A stretch of 64,000 nucleotides of DNA from Phyto melanocephala (lineage: Eukaryota > Arthropoda > Insecta > Diptera > Rhinophoridae), in contig OW799233.1 in NCBI GenBank assembly GCA_941918925.1, positions 152,748,845-152,812,844 of the forward strand, in the 5' to 3' direction. Position numbers and translations under genes: made by a program. Under the pieces are notes generated by a model. It searched no databases. It worked only from the letters and a program-made list of their open reading frames with translations, and had not been told where the DNA came from. This document shows positions 1 to 11,110 of the stretch, in pieces. Each line of letters opens with the position of its first letter. The stretch's first letter is position 1.

Positions 1-218
1 TAATCTTGTTACCGGTAACTTTAGCATTTGTTATTTGTGTCAGCAAATTTAAACCAAATAAATGTTGATTAGACAGCCCAGGATTGGGGCGATTAGCCCT
101 TATATTAATAATACGCACTGGTCGCTGTAGGATGCAACTGAAACTAAGTGCATTTCGTAGAATTTGCCCACCACCTTCCAAATATTTTCCATCAATTTCA
201 AAAAAATCACCAGGCATT
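1..218 (-). CDS. Rtca: RNA 3'-terminal phosphate cyclase, N-terminal part (runs off the left edge)
   Basis: This enzyme converts an RNA 3'-phosphate into a 2',3'-cyclic phosphate using ATP and acts in nuclear RNA end processing. The minus strand is open from an ATG at 218 to the window edge, giving 72 codons. The start reads MPGDFFEIDGKYLEGGGQIL, followed by a block resembling RPVRIINIRANRPNPGLSNQ. The EGGGQxxRNALxxS segment and the NIRAxRPNPGLxxQH segment are the conserved N-terminal signatures of the RtcA family. The start is chosen because the family begins only a few residues before the EIDGxYLEGGGQ motif. It is head-to-head with MED27, with 777 bp between start codons. The rest of the gene lies outside the window. 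Family identity is very likely; the exact orthologue name is by homology. Confidence 0.93.
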
Positions 219-995
219 TGTGCTGTTTAGCAAAGCAAAACAAAAACTGATTGACAAAAAGCAAATATACGTAAGATGACCTTAGTGGCTAAATGTCATA
301 CTGGAAATAATTATGTACTCAACATAAGGTTAATTTACAAAAGTAATTTTTACACGTGTGGACCGTGGCGACCAGAAAAACAACACATCCCGTCTACAAC
401 AGACATGAATCTGTCTTAAAACATGATGTTATTACTTTTTTGGAAACAAGATTTTCTATTTTTACGTTTTTCTATTTACAAACTTTAACATAACTACGAA
501 ACCTATAAAGAATTCAAAATGCAATGTAAACAAAAATGACTGAAACTTTTGTGTACATGTGATTTTCCGTCTTTCTTTTACTTATTAGTTCTGTGGATTG
601 CAAACATATATCTGGACTACTTACACTACAGCTATTTCTTATCAAATATAATATAAATAGTAGTCACACTTAACGTATATATCGGTCAAAGCTAACTCGT
701 TCAATAAAACAAATTTATTATCTTTTATATTATTTATTATTATATTTTTCACTATAAATATATATAAATCGTGTTGACACAAAAAATTAATCAAAATACA
801 TTAAATCGCTATAATATAATTCGCATGTGTAGACCTAGCTCTATTGCGTACATTTAATTCCAACTCTGTCATTTGTTTACCGTAGTTTAAAACGAGTTTA
901 TAAGTTTGCATTTTATATCGTTTTATACTTGATTTTATATTTAGCCAGATACTTTTAGGATTCATTGATTTTATTAATTGAAATTTTCTCCTTAA
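219..995. promoter_or_regulatory. Divergent upstream region shared by Rtca and MED27
   Basis: This 777-bp AT-rich interval lies between the Rtca start codon (minus) and the MED27 start codon (plus), so it must hold both 5' UTRs and promoters. I see no open reading frame or recognisable repeat in it. No single core-promoter motif stands out clearly enough to place a start site. The promoter call is inferred from position only. Confidence 0.5.
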
Positions 996-3900
996 ATGGA
1001 AAAATTAAACGCTACCTTAAATGCTATAAAGTCTTTGCGTTCTAATGTACGTCAATGTTTCGAACATTTAGCCGATGGAACGTCAAAACAACTGGATGGT
1101 ACTGGCGTCGACCAGTCCGAAGAAAGTCGCAACAAATTTTTAGTTGAATTTCAGGAGAATTATGGAAACATTAATCACCAATTGAGGTTTTATAAGTGAT
1201 TATTGTTTTAATTATTATTTAAGCTATTTTTTCTACAGAGAAGTAGAATCATTGATAAATGGCTTACAAGTACCCATGAGCCCTTACTATTTGGGCAACA
1301 CAACATATTTAGCGCAAGAAATAACACAAGATCGCCAGGCTATGTACTCACAATTGGTTAATAGCTATAAATGGATTGATAAGGTCTGTTAGCTTAAAAT
1401 ACTTGTATTATTATTTTACTAAATTAAATGTTTTCTTTTTAGGTACACGAGCATAGTCTTTTGGCCTTTAATAACCTAAATTTGAATAATTTGAGAAGAT
1501 CATACACCTACTCTCAAAAAAGGGGTCGCGTTCAATACACCTCCTGCAACAATCCTGATCCAGAGTAAGTATAGTATATACGATTAAAAAAATAATATAT
1601 ATCTTTTAAATTTTTTTTCTTTGATATTTTGAATGGTAACTCAGTGTTGTTTACTACTACTACTGTATTACTAATGTACTACTGATTTACATATTCGTAT
1701 TTGCAAAATTTTTGCGAATATTAATTTTAATTTTCAATTTATTTAACACAGTAATATCAAGCCTGATTAAAACTATTTAAAAAATAATACAATATACAAA
1801 ATATGTAAATATAAAATTAAATACAAATTAAGACTAATGGTTATTGGCTCCCCAGCCGCAAAATAAGAAGTAAATATATAATAAATAATACCATATAGGC
1901 CCAATCAGCAGCATTTAATTTAATTAAGAAACAAAACAAACTTCAAAAGAATTCAAAAACAGTTAAGTAGATACTGATAAGAATTCTAAAAGTTTTAAAC
2001 GAAAAACATTATTAGATTGAGAGAAAATACGTAGAGAGTATGGCAAAATATTCCATAGCCTTGCGATCTTCACAACAAACGATCTTTCAAAAACAGATGT
2101 AGAGATTCTAGGTATAAAAATTTGAGGATTTCTTGTAGATCTAGTAAACACAAAAGATTCGTACAGCGCTGGTGGTCTGGAATGTTGAATAACTCTATGA
2201 AAGAAGATTATAATTCGATATTTTATAAAGTTATTGAATGAGCTTCCAAGAAAACAATGAACAAAATCGGAAACGTGTACACGGCACCTAATGTTGTAAA
2301 CAAAACGTACTACACTATTAACTATACGATTAATTTTCTTCAAGCGTGTAGAACAAGTTCTAGAATAGACTTCAAGACCATAGAGTAAGAGTGACATTAA
2401 TAACGCATGGGCCATATTACACCTAATATGTAATGGAATGTGTAAACCAGTAGAGTAAATTTTGCGCAAAATTCCATAAATATTTCCATTTATGATATCA
2501 ATATGATGGTCAAAAGAGAAATGATTATCTAAAATTACACGAAGACACTTCAAATGGTCAACTTGCTGAACACGAATATTATTTAAGACAATATTAACAT
2601 TATGGAAAAAACGATCAGTTGGACCAAACATAATTGCCTTAGACTTGGAAGGATTTAGAGTTAGAGAATTTTGTAAAGTCCGTTAACAAACTAGGCCTAA
2701 ACCAAAATTTATATTATTTTGCAACACATCACACGAGTCCATATTACTCTTAAATATAAGAAAAATATTATCAGCATAAATAAATGTCTGACAGAGTGAT
2801 GAGTTAACATGAACAGAAAGATCATTCACATTTTTTATTTTTCTTTGCGTTTGTTTATTCAAATCAACCAAAACTGCATTTTATATACATATACTCTGCA
2901 TGGTTGTAGCTGACAAGGGCAGCCCAGAACTTTATAATAATTATTTGATTAAAATTTAACACAAAAATTAAATTTTCTTGTCTTATTTCTCATAAAAATT
3001 TTTTTCCTGGGCATGTGCTTTAGCGTGTGCTTAAAACAAAAAATAGAAAATATATATCTGCCAGGCGTGATAACAATAAAACAATGTAATATTATCACTA
3101 AAATATCATATTTTTCATATAAATGTATTGAAACACATAGTGTGTCTGGTGTTCGCTGTAACCAAAAAAGCTCAAAACTATTAAAAAAGTAAATGTATTT
3201 GGTGTTTACAAACATGTAGTAATTTTATTGGTGTTGATAAACAAAATATTAATTGGTTAACAATGCCAACTGGGCATAAGTGCATACCTGTCATGGGTTT
3301 GGGCTTTTATACACCTCCTTTTCAACCTAACCGAACCTAACTAACAATAAATAATAAGAATTATAAGTTTAAAGAAAAAGAAATAAATAATATTAAAAAG
3401 GTATATCTTCGCGATAAAGGGAACATCCAATGCTTAAAATTATTCGATTATGATGAATTCAATAGTGTATTTTAAGCGGAACCTTTCTGTGTTAGAAGAA
3501 TATTAAAAAACAAATCATAGATAATGTAGATTATCAGGTCTTCATATATTCTTGCCGTTAGTTTCTTTCTTTCGTTGAAGAGTGGTTCCAAACTTGAAAA
3601 ATGAATAGGTTTTATATTTTTATTTATTTTCTGTGGTAAATTTTCCCACTCTTCTGTGAAACGAAGTTTATACTTTATTTCACAATTTGGTGTATATTTA
3701 ATTGCACGAATTTCCGTTATCTTGTGATCTCCATTACCTCGTATAGGCTCGTATAAAAAACGAAAAGTCCAAATATGTAACGTCGTATGGTTCAGGGGCT
3801 GTTCTGCATATATCAAGGCATTGCTTATTATGGTGTTTCGATTTTGGTAGGTACAGCCGTTACTTTGAACTTGGACTTTTGAAGTACATATATATAGATA

Positions 3901-5616
3901 CATGCTCGAAAATTCTTCAGCACCTAATTTAACTTTTTACTTCATTCCATATAAAGATTTACTGTTTTAAAGGTTGAAAATAACCAAGTTGTGAACTTGC
4001 AGCTTCGTGCGGTAGTACATGCTGCCCACCTGGGATTTTGGAGCCATCAATACGGCTTGAAGGTCCACTGCGAAAACATGTATTACTTCTTTATGGTTGT
4101 GCACATATTTCTCATAGGTCTTTTTAAGGAGAAAACAAGTAGGAGCACTATATTTCTTTCTTTCTTTTATACCCACCACCAATTTTCCGTACTTTTATAG
4201 CTAGGGTTTTTCCCGTAATTTTTTGTTTCCCGGGAATGCGAAATTTATTTTTTAATATCCCGAGATCCCGCCGCAAAATAAATATAAAGTAAATTTGTTT
4301 TTAATTAATAAAAAACTTTTTATTAAAAAGCATAAAATAGTTTATAATGTAAAAGAAACACTTCAAAACTATAAAAATTAATAAAGAAACTTGAATTTAA
4401 AATAAAAATTGAGCAAAAATATTTTTTATTGAAAAAAATATTCTCTAGATACGAGATCAAATATGAGCACAAAAAACAAAAATAACAGGTACTTCAGCTA
4501 TGAGATCGAAAAAAAATAATTAGAACTCAATTCCAAAAACGTAAAAAATTTTTAACGAATTGGAAATAATATTTTAATATGCTCAAAGTCTATTTCTGAT
4601 TTTATTAACAAATTGCCCTGTTACAGAAAACACTCGTTCACTTTTTATCGATGTTGGACGAATAGTTAAAAGTGTATTTAATTTTTCGTTCCAAATTATA
4701 ATAGTTCTACACACTTTATAGCACAATGTACATACATATGTATTTTATTTTTGTTTATTTTAATTCTTCACATCATATTCTTAATGTTAATTATGTTTAT
4801 CTTTGAATTGTTGTTTACACATGTACATATATATGCAGATGGAATTATAGTTGCAAGTCTATCAATTGTATATGGCCTTATAGGCTCGATTGATAATTTT
4901 GTTACCAATAAATAAAAATATATTTTATAAAATTATTTTTTAATGTAAGCGTAAGAACACATTGATTTGAATATTAATATATAAGATATTTGCTTTTAAG
5001 TAAAAAGTTTAATTAACTTTTAAATTTAATTTCAGATTCATTGATAATCTTTTCAATAGTGAAATTACTCACATTAACACCACTTACAAAGTTTGTCGTC
5101 CGTTCAGCTCTAATGCAGTAGTCATTGTAAGTAGTAGTTATAAAAAAATCGTTTTTAAAAACAAATATTAATATATCTTTGCGTAATCAATAAAAGGCCA
5201 CAATAAGTCATGTTTTAAAAGCAGCTATAATCTGCAAAGGTGTATTAATCGAATGGGTGACCGTAAAGGGTTATGATGAACCGTTAGAAATTGAAGATCT
5301 TTGGACTGAGTCGCGCTATGAAGTTTTTCGTAAAGTACAAGAACACACACATTCGGCTATGTTGCACTTCTTTTCACCAACTCTACCGGAATTGGCTGTC
5401 AAAAGTTATATGGTAAAGCTTATGAAAATACGTTGTATTATCAACCCAAATCTTAATTTGCTAATATTTTATCTGCAGACTTGGCTTAACAGCTATAGTA
5501 AGTTATTTTTGGAACCTTGCAAAAGATGTGGCAAATATGTTTCAAATGGTCTACCGCCCACTTGGCGTGATTTAAGAACATTGGAGCCATTTCACGAAGA
5601 ATGCAAAAACTGTTAG
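996..5616 (+). CDS. MED27: Mediator of RNA polymerase II transcription subunit 27
   Basis: MED27 is a subunit of the nuclear Mediator complex, which links activators to RNA polymerase II. Six exons join in frame: 996-1186, 1239-1383, 1443-1564, 5036-5126, 5197-5412 and 5479-5616. Together they give 300 aa, close to the roughly 300-residue family size. All junctions are GT-AG. The C-terminal part is diagnostic: VKGYxE, then YEVFRKVQEHTHSAMLHF, then TWLNSY, then CKRCGKYVSNGLPPTWRDLR and a terminal CKNC, matching the human MED27 C-terminus and its cysteine pairs. The N-terminal half contains YSQLVNSYKWIDK, matching the conserved YSQLxxAYKW segment. Introns 1, 2, 4 and 5 are about 50-70 bp, whereas intron 3 is 3.47 kb and filled with transposon relics. 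An AATAAA lies 8 bp after the stop. I infer that the gene is intact. Confidence 0.95.
1830..2880 (-). pseudogene. Non-LTR retrotransposon reverse transcriptase relic in MED27 intron 3
   Basis: Read on the minus strand, this is the C-terminal part of a LINE reverse transcriptase. A fragment near 2871-2683 carries FIYADNIFLIF, the palm YADD active-site motif with its second D changed to N. The longer open stretch 2631-1963 carries the thumb region: LDNHFSFDHHI, then LLMSLLLYGLEVYSRTC, then NRIVNSVVRFVYNIR. A frame break separates the two parts. The likely 3' end near 1835-1865 has a GGCT-GGGG-AGCC hairpin followed by AATAACCA. No 5' part is present, as expected of a 5'-truncated copy. The clade is not certain, though the layout is Jockey/CR1-like. 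The altered YADD and the frame break mean it is inactive. Confidence 0.8.
3260..3350 (+). mobile_element. LINE 3' tail fragment ending in CCTAA-type repeats
   Basis: About 85 bp here is nearly identical to the 3' end of the LINE at 22680-24142. It starts with AATGCCAACTGGGCATAAG, continues with CTGTCATGGGTTTGGGC and ends in AACCTAACCGAACCTAACTA. It has no coding part, so it is a severely 5'-truncated insertion of the same family, or an older copy. Confidence 0.75.
3472..4130 (-). pseudogene. DDE transposon relic ('TYQNRN' family) in MED27 intron 3
   Basis: The minus strand encodes two collinear fragments of a transposase-like protein that I recall from many insect uncharacterised transposon proteins. 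The first fragment (about 4130-3967) reads FAVDLQAVLMAPKSQVGSMY and then YYRTKLQVHNLVIF. The second (about 3870-3480) reads SNGCTYQNRNTIISNALIY and then a tail with ITEIRAIKYTPNCEIKYKLR and LTARIYEDL. In related proteins the VDLQAV aspartate and the SDGCTYQNRN aspartate look like catalytic positions; here the second motif reads SNGC, so that D is lost. A deletion lies between the fragments. The same family occurs at 40914-43790. I cannot give a superfamily name with confidence. Confidence 0.7.
4133..4190 (-). repeat. Terminal fragment of family B repeat
   Basis: Read on the minus strand, this fragment matches the right end of the 1.9-kb family B copies. It has AATTGGTGGTGGGTATAAAAG, then a degraded hairpin region, then ATATAGTGCTCCTACTTGT. 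It abuts the TYQNRN transposon relic inside MED27 intron 3. Confidence 0.65.
4201..4690 (-). pseudogene. hAT transposase C-terminal relic
   Basis: On the minus strand, 4675-4583 encodes LLTIRPTSIKSERVFSVTGQ followed by FVNKIRNRL. This is the hAT C-terminal dimerisation signature (PxTSxxSERxFSxxGxxxxxxRxxL). The remaining DNA down to a GC-containing block at 4201-4265 (CTAGGGTTTTTCCCG...CCCGGG) may be the 3' end of the element. There is no other recognisable coding part, so this is a truncated relic. Confidence 0.65.
4838..4925 (+). mobile_element. LINE 3' tail related to the DDB1-intron LINE
   Basis: The stretch has TATGGCCTTATAGGCT, then GTTACCAATAAATAAA. This matches the tail at 17240-17286 (TATGGCCTATAGGCTAGG, then TTACCAATTTATAAATAAA). 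It is a 3' fragment with no coding sequence. Confidence 0.5.
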
Positions 5617-5624
5617 CTTAAGTA

Positions 5625-5630
5625 AATAAA
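5625..5630 (+). terminator. MED27 polyadenylation signal
   Basis: AATAAA lies 8 bp after the MED27 stop codon and is the first canonical hexamer downstream. Confidence 0.55.
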
Positions 5631-6128
5631 AGTAAAACAACTTTTCTTTAATAATTCTTTTGTTTTCTACATATTTATTTTTAACATAAAAATTAAACAA
5701 TCAATCATAAATATGTAAGTATGTATGTTATAGTTTTTGTTATAAAAACAAACAAAAATACAAAATATTACCAAAAAAGAAAGAAGAAACAAATTTGATA
5801 TTTCCATTTGTACAAGACATATTTATTCATCAGGTAGTCTTATTTATCAACAGTTTTTTTCTTCATTAGTTTTAAACTTCAACAATAAAACAGTGTGAAA
5901 AATAAGATAATTTTATATATAGTATAAACAATTTGAACAAAAAACTTTCCGAACTCCGATTATCCGGTGAATAAATTTGTCTTGCAATTGTATGAATGAA
6001 TTGATGCTGTTGCATATGAGGGGAAGGGTATAGGGTATGATAATGTTCTTTTTCTGCTTCTATCATTCTCTTACACACCATAATTAGAAATCTTTTATTG
6101 GCCTTTGTCACGTTTCACGCCTAATAAT

Positions 6129-6134
6129 TTTATT
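6129..6134 (-). terminator. GGNBP2 polyadenylation signal
   Basis: AATAAA on the minus strand lies about 40 bp after the GGNBP2-like stop codon (6178-6176). It faces the MED27 3' end, as expected for convergent genes. Confidence 0.55.
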
Positions 6135-6175
6135 GGAGAGGACTGTTGGTTGACCATAATTTTTGTTTTAAGATT

Positions 6176-9100
6176 TTACAATTTATTGCTGTTTGAAGTA
6201 GTGGCGGCCAAACGTCGCTTTTCCAAGCAAAGACGCTCGAAATTTTCACGCAATGTTTCGCGTAATTGCAAACGTTGTTGTTGAATTCTTTTGCGTTGAC
6301 ATTGATATTCTAAGACCACCTCTTCAGGAATGTAACAGTTTTCTTCGACCTCGTCGTCACCATCGAACTCGTTCTATAGTAAATTAGGAATATTTATTAT
6401 AAATATCAACAATTATTTCTATTATTAATTTCGTTAATTGTATAAAAGCTTACCAACATTTGCTGTAGGCTCAAAGTGTTCATTTGATGTTGATGGAAGA
6501 AATGACATGAATTAAAATCAAAGCGAAATTCCATAGGCCTATTGCAATTGTGATGATCATTGTTTTCATTATAATTATGATGCTCATCAAGATCAGTAAA
6601 ACGGCTACTTCCAAGGCCTTGTTCATGATTGCAAAAGCCATCCGAACAAGAAATTTCAGAACCCTCCGAAGTTTCCTCGGGTGATGAAACAACACTTGAT
6701 GTCCTTGAATTACCATGGGATAGAGGTTCGCTGCCATATCCTGAATCTTTAATATCACTTTCGCATGGGCAATCTGACTGAGGTGAGTTACAATCATTAC
6801 ATTTAGATGTCACCGTTAAACTTGTAATGATTGCATTTTCAGTCGTAGCGTTGCTAGATGTAGCAGTTTTTGAAACATTTTGAACACCTGCCGCTATATT
6901 TAATTTATCCTTCTTTTTGCTGGCATTAAAAACATTATTGTTATGAGCTGTTTTTAGTTTTAGTTTTAATTTTTGTTTTTGTTTATTTTTCTGTTGGAGT
7001 TGATTTTTTTGATGCTGAAGAAATTGATGTTTTTTAACATCGTAGTCGTCGTGATCTATTGCTTCAACAGCGCCAACATCCTCATGGGTTTCTTCAAGAT
7101 GATCACATTCGACACCTGCATCTTCCTCAACATCTTTCTGGCCAGCAGTTACAACTTTCCTCTTTGCAGCTCCTTCTTTAGTATTTTCAACGAAGTCTAT
7201 GCCTTCTAAGCCACAGTCATTTAAATCGCCGTTAGTCGACTCAGCATTTTCATATAATTCATATTCATTTTCTTGCTCATGATGTTCATCATCCTCAGGG
7301 CTTCCTTCCGAATTTGCATCGTTATTGTGATCACATATGCGATGCGAGTTTTTCTTTTCGTTTTTCTTCTTCTTTTTCTTTAATTTTTTTTGTTCGCGCT
7401 TATGTTCTTTGGCTTTTTCAGCACGACTTATCTCTTGATACAGAAGTTCCAAATTGCTAATACCCTGTTTTTTTTCCACCGACATATCAAAACTTCGACA
7501 CAGTGCATGAACACCAACAGCGGCTAAAACTTGACAGGCACGTTCCTCTTCTCGTAGACTAACGTAAACTCGACGCAGACGTTCGTACATTATCATACCG
7601 ACACAAGTGAGAACTTCTTCCTGTGCGATTTCTAATGTTTTCGCATGACGTTCACGTAATTTCGAATAGCTGTTAAAAGATAAATATTAAGTTAATTTTA
7701 AAAATATATACCAAGTTAGACCACGTAACATTTGCTAACATCTTTACAAAAGAATGTAATACGTTAAATATATACAAATATATAACATATGTATGTACAT
7801 ACTATAAAATGTAGACAATTCAAGACTCATGAGTGTTATAAAAAAACAATAATTGAAACTTACCTTCCATTGACTTCAGGTTCGGCGCGTCTTATAAGAG
7901 CATCAAGAAAATCAATTTTATTCGTGAAAACATGTATGTGCTTGTCGGGATGACACTTTTTAATATTGGCATAAAGTGCGGCGACATAGCCCTTCTCCTT
8001 TGTTGTCGTTTCGCCCACTAATATTTTATAAGCCTTTTCGATCTACAACGAAAACATACAATACATAATATACTTTACAATTGAAATGCAACCATTATTC
8101 AACTCCCACCTTTGTACGACAACCATTGCAAAACTTATGTTTTTTCAAATAGTTATCTAACACTTCATGCAATTCTTTCGTTTCGATTACAGCCAATTCA
8201 TCGCGACAATTATGTTTCATTGATGACCACACTTCGCGCCATGTTTCCGAAAATGGTTTCGAACGAAACGCATCCAAAGAATGTAACAAACAACGTGTTT
8301 TATTACGCAACTTATTTTCCAACAGATTATTTAATATCTCGTGATGACGATAGAGCAGTGTTCCTAAGGCTTGCGGTGTTTTCATTTTTTCCTCTGTTAT
8401 ACTAAGTACTCCAGAGTTTTTTAGTACTAAAGGATCTAAAGTCGGTTGACCGGAAATAATAAGTTGATAAAATAAACGTTCAACGCGGCGCCTGCATCCT
8501 ACACATTGTACACACTGATTTAGAACTGATACAAACGTGTTACTGTTGATTTCAAGAGAAGTACGTAATTCCTCACTTGTCAGCAGATTAAATTTACGTG
8601 TAAATTCTTCCAGTTCTTTGCCACGAATATGAGGACTGTCTATACAGAGACCTTTGCTATTTAAATCCATAAGCATCTAAAAATGAAAATAACAATTACG
8701 AGTTCACGTAAATTTTTCAAATGTTTTTAAATGCGCTACAAAGGGTTTTTTAATCACTTTAGTTGAAAATTGGAAAGAAATATGTATGTGTATATTTGTT
8801 TTCTAATTAACTCTTTAAAAGATTTTTATTTAAAAAAGGGCTTCTAAAGTTGCTTAGTATTTAATAAAAAACAGAACAAGCATACTAAAACTGGCTTAAA
8901 AACAATCTCATATTAAAAATACTGTGTGTATTTTATTCTATCATTATAAAAAACATTCTTCAATGAACATGTGTTTTTCTTTATATACAAATTTAAAAAT
9001 ACAACAAAACAGAAATAAAACAAAGCTAATTCAATACAATGACGAAATAGAACATTAAAACTGAAATAGAACTTTTAAAACATGTTTGAAAATTTTAAAT

Positions 9101-11110
9101 TTTTAATGTACTTTAATTACATGAGTTCACATTTTACAGGGTTTTATGTATTCTTTTGTACCTACTCGATGTTTTTTTCCAAGATTTACAGTTTATTACA
9201 TTGTCGCGTTTTATTTTGATATTATTTTCAAGTCATGATTAATTTTTTAGTGAGAATACTGTTTTGTTATTTATATTTACAATAAAATAAAAAGACTGGA
9301 AGTAGTATGAAACATAACATTTATAACATTTTACGCAGATATTTAGTATACTAGTACGCAGACCTAGTTATACGCTTACGAGAAAAAAAACCATAAATGC
9401 TCCAATGAAATTTTAAAACCATTTTTGTATAAAATTTAGTTTTTTTTGTCGCCACGAACTGGCAAAACTGGTATCCCAATTTGTAGGCCATTTTTTTTTT
9501 GCTTTCCCCATACGAACTGAAAACGAAAAGTATCAATTGGGTAAAAGACATTGCTTACTGCCCTATCGTATTAAAACAAGTTAAGCATTTCCATGAATTT
9601 CCATGTATGCAAATAAAGTCACCACTGATAACAAAAATCAGACAATTTTGTTTGTGGCAAGAATATTTTTTATAATACATTTTTATAATAAGAAAACTAA
9701 ATTGTTTTAATTAATTTTTTTTACACTTTTCTAGAAACCTCCAAATCGTTTTTTTCCTTAAATAATGTATAGTTGTTTTAGTTGCCTTTTGCTGGAATTG
9801 TACGCTTTATATTTGTTTTTCTGATTCAAATAGTTTAATTTAATTTTTTACTGCACTTATCTAACTAAATGGCATATCTTTTCTGTTACATCTTTTCGTT
9901 AAGTATTGTAATATTTGATTACTTATTATCTAATATTTAAACTTTTGTTTTGAACATATTGTTAATGCGTTTTTCTTTAGGTTGACCATCTCAAATACCA
10001 TATAGGTAGTAAAGTAGTTAACCTTTTGCAATATAATTTTGTTGTAACTAATTTTTATGGACGTTTTTGTTACTATAAGTACTTTCATTTTGGCATTTTT
10101 CGGCTGTTAAAACGGAGAGCAGTTAACAAATTTAATCATAACATATATCTCTGACACTCTTGCATTAAATCAAAATTTTACGCACGGTCTTTTTTAATTG
10201 TCAGCAAAGTTATGGCTTATTATATTATGTTGGTATTGTAAATATAAGTATTTTAACTGTACAATTATTTAAATAATTAATAATAAAGTTTACAAGAATA
10301 TTCAGCTTCCGAGAGTGAACGCCGAAGCTCTTAATCTTATAAATGTTTTGTTAAGTTTTTACTAAAAGATACAGTTGTATTGGAAAGAAGTTTAAGAATG
10401 TCCAAGTCTATACCTATTTCTATTATGCAATTTCTCCATTGGATTCTGCTTAAGATAAATTAACATTTCCTTCCTAGAACCTGTAATGTCAGCATAAACA
10501 TCACTAGACGATTATACTAAAACATATAGGTAGGTATAAAATATTGTGTAAAAATATTTTGGAGGAGCTAAATATAATCTAGGTCGTTTACCCTTTCGGG
10601 CACATTTTTTTTTTTATATTCCTTTAATATTCCTGATAATATAAATTGAAATAAAAAAAAATTAAAAAAATTTCTAAAGTAAATTAAAAAATTAAGCAAA
10701 ATAAATGCAAGATTTTCTATTAAATTATTAAGAAGCTGCTATTGTGTGACAATATAAAAAATTAAAATTCAAGGTTTTTAATTTCTAATAAATATGAATT
10801 AAAAAATCTATGAAATAAAAAACAAATTGACCGAAATCAAAAAAATGTAAAATCAAGTCTAATATAAAAATGGACGAGTTAACTACACCTTAATTCAAGA
10901 GGGTGGTGGCAACAGGGGCGCATAAAATATGGTGGCAGAATACTTTTCTTAGAAGTTTTTAAACTAATGTTTTAATTGCCTTAATTAAGTAATGTTTTTC
11001 TTTCTTACCACTAAATTTTCATCTCCTGCATTGACGGGTAACTGCCTCCGGCCGACGTTTAAATAACTTTGCAAGTCCTCCGTTCTGTAGACGTAGGTAA
11101 GACGCGCCAT
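6176..11110 (-). CDS. GGNBP2: Gametogenetin-binding protein 2 homologue
   Basis: Five minus-strand exons join in frame to give 753 aa: 11110-11009, 8676-8110, 8042-7864, 7669-6454 and 6373-6176. The human protein is about 697 aa. The N-terminus reads MARLTYVYRTED then RRQLPV, as in vertebrate GGNBP2 (MARL...RRQ). Exon 2 has CVQCVGCRRRVERLFYQL (about residues 89-106) and KHKFCNGCRTK. Exon 3 has KEKGYVAALYANIKKC and RRAEPEVNG. Exon 4 has HAKTLEIAQEEVLTCVGM, SFDMSVEKKQGIS, a lysine-rich stretch (KKLKKKKKK) and the acidic CSDGFCNHE segment. Exon 5 is a glutamine/arginine-rich C-terminus. The family is nuclear and cysteine-rich, linked in vertebrates to spermatogenesis; its biochemical role is poorly defined. 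Fly GGNBP2-like proteins exist, and I use the vertebrate symbol. The longer, low-complexity exon 4 explains the extra length. Confidence 0.93.
8677..11008 (-). other. GGNBP2 intron 1, no recognisable content
   Basis: This 2.3-kb AT-rich intron separates the 34-codon first exon from exon 2. I find no coding match, RNA gene or clear element in it. Confidence 0.7.

Noticed and set aside
5872..6111. 79-codon minus-strand open frame downstream of GGNBP2
   Set aside because: It has no recognised motif and lies beyond the likely polyadenylation signal of GGNBP2. AT-rich DNA gives many frames of this size.
8112..8405. 97-codon plus-strand open frame
   Set aside because: It is the antisense of GGNBP2 exon 2, whose minus-strand protein is strongly conserved.
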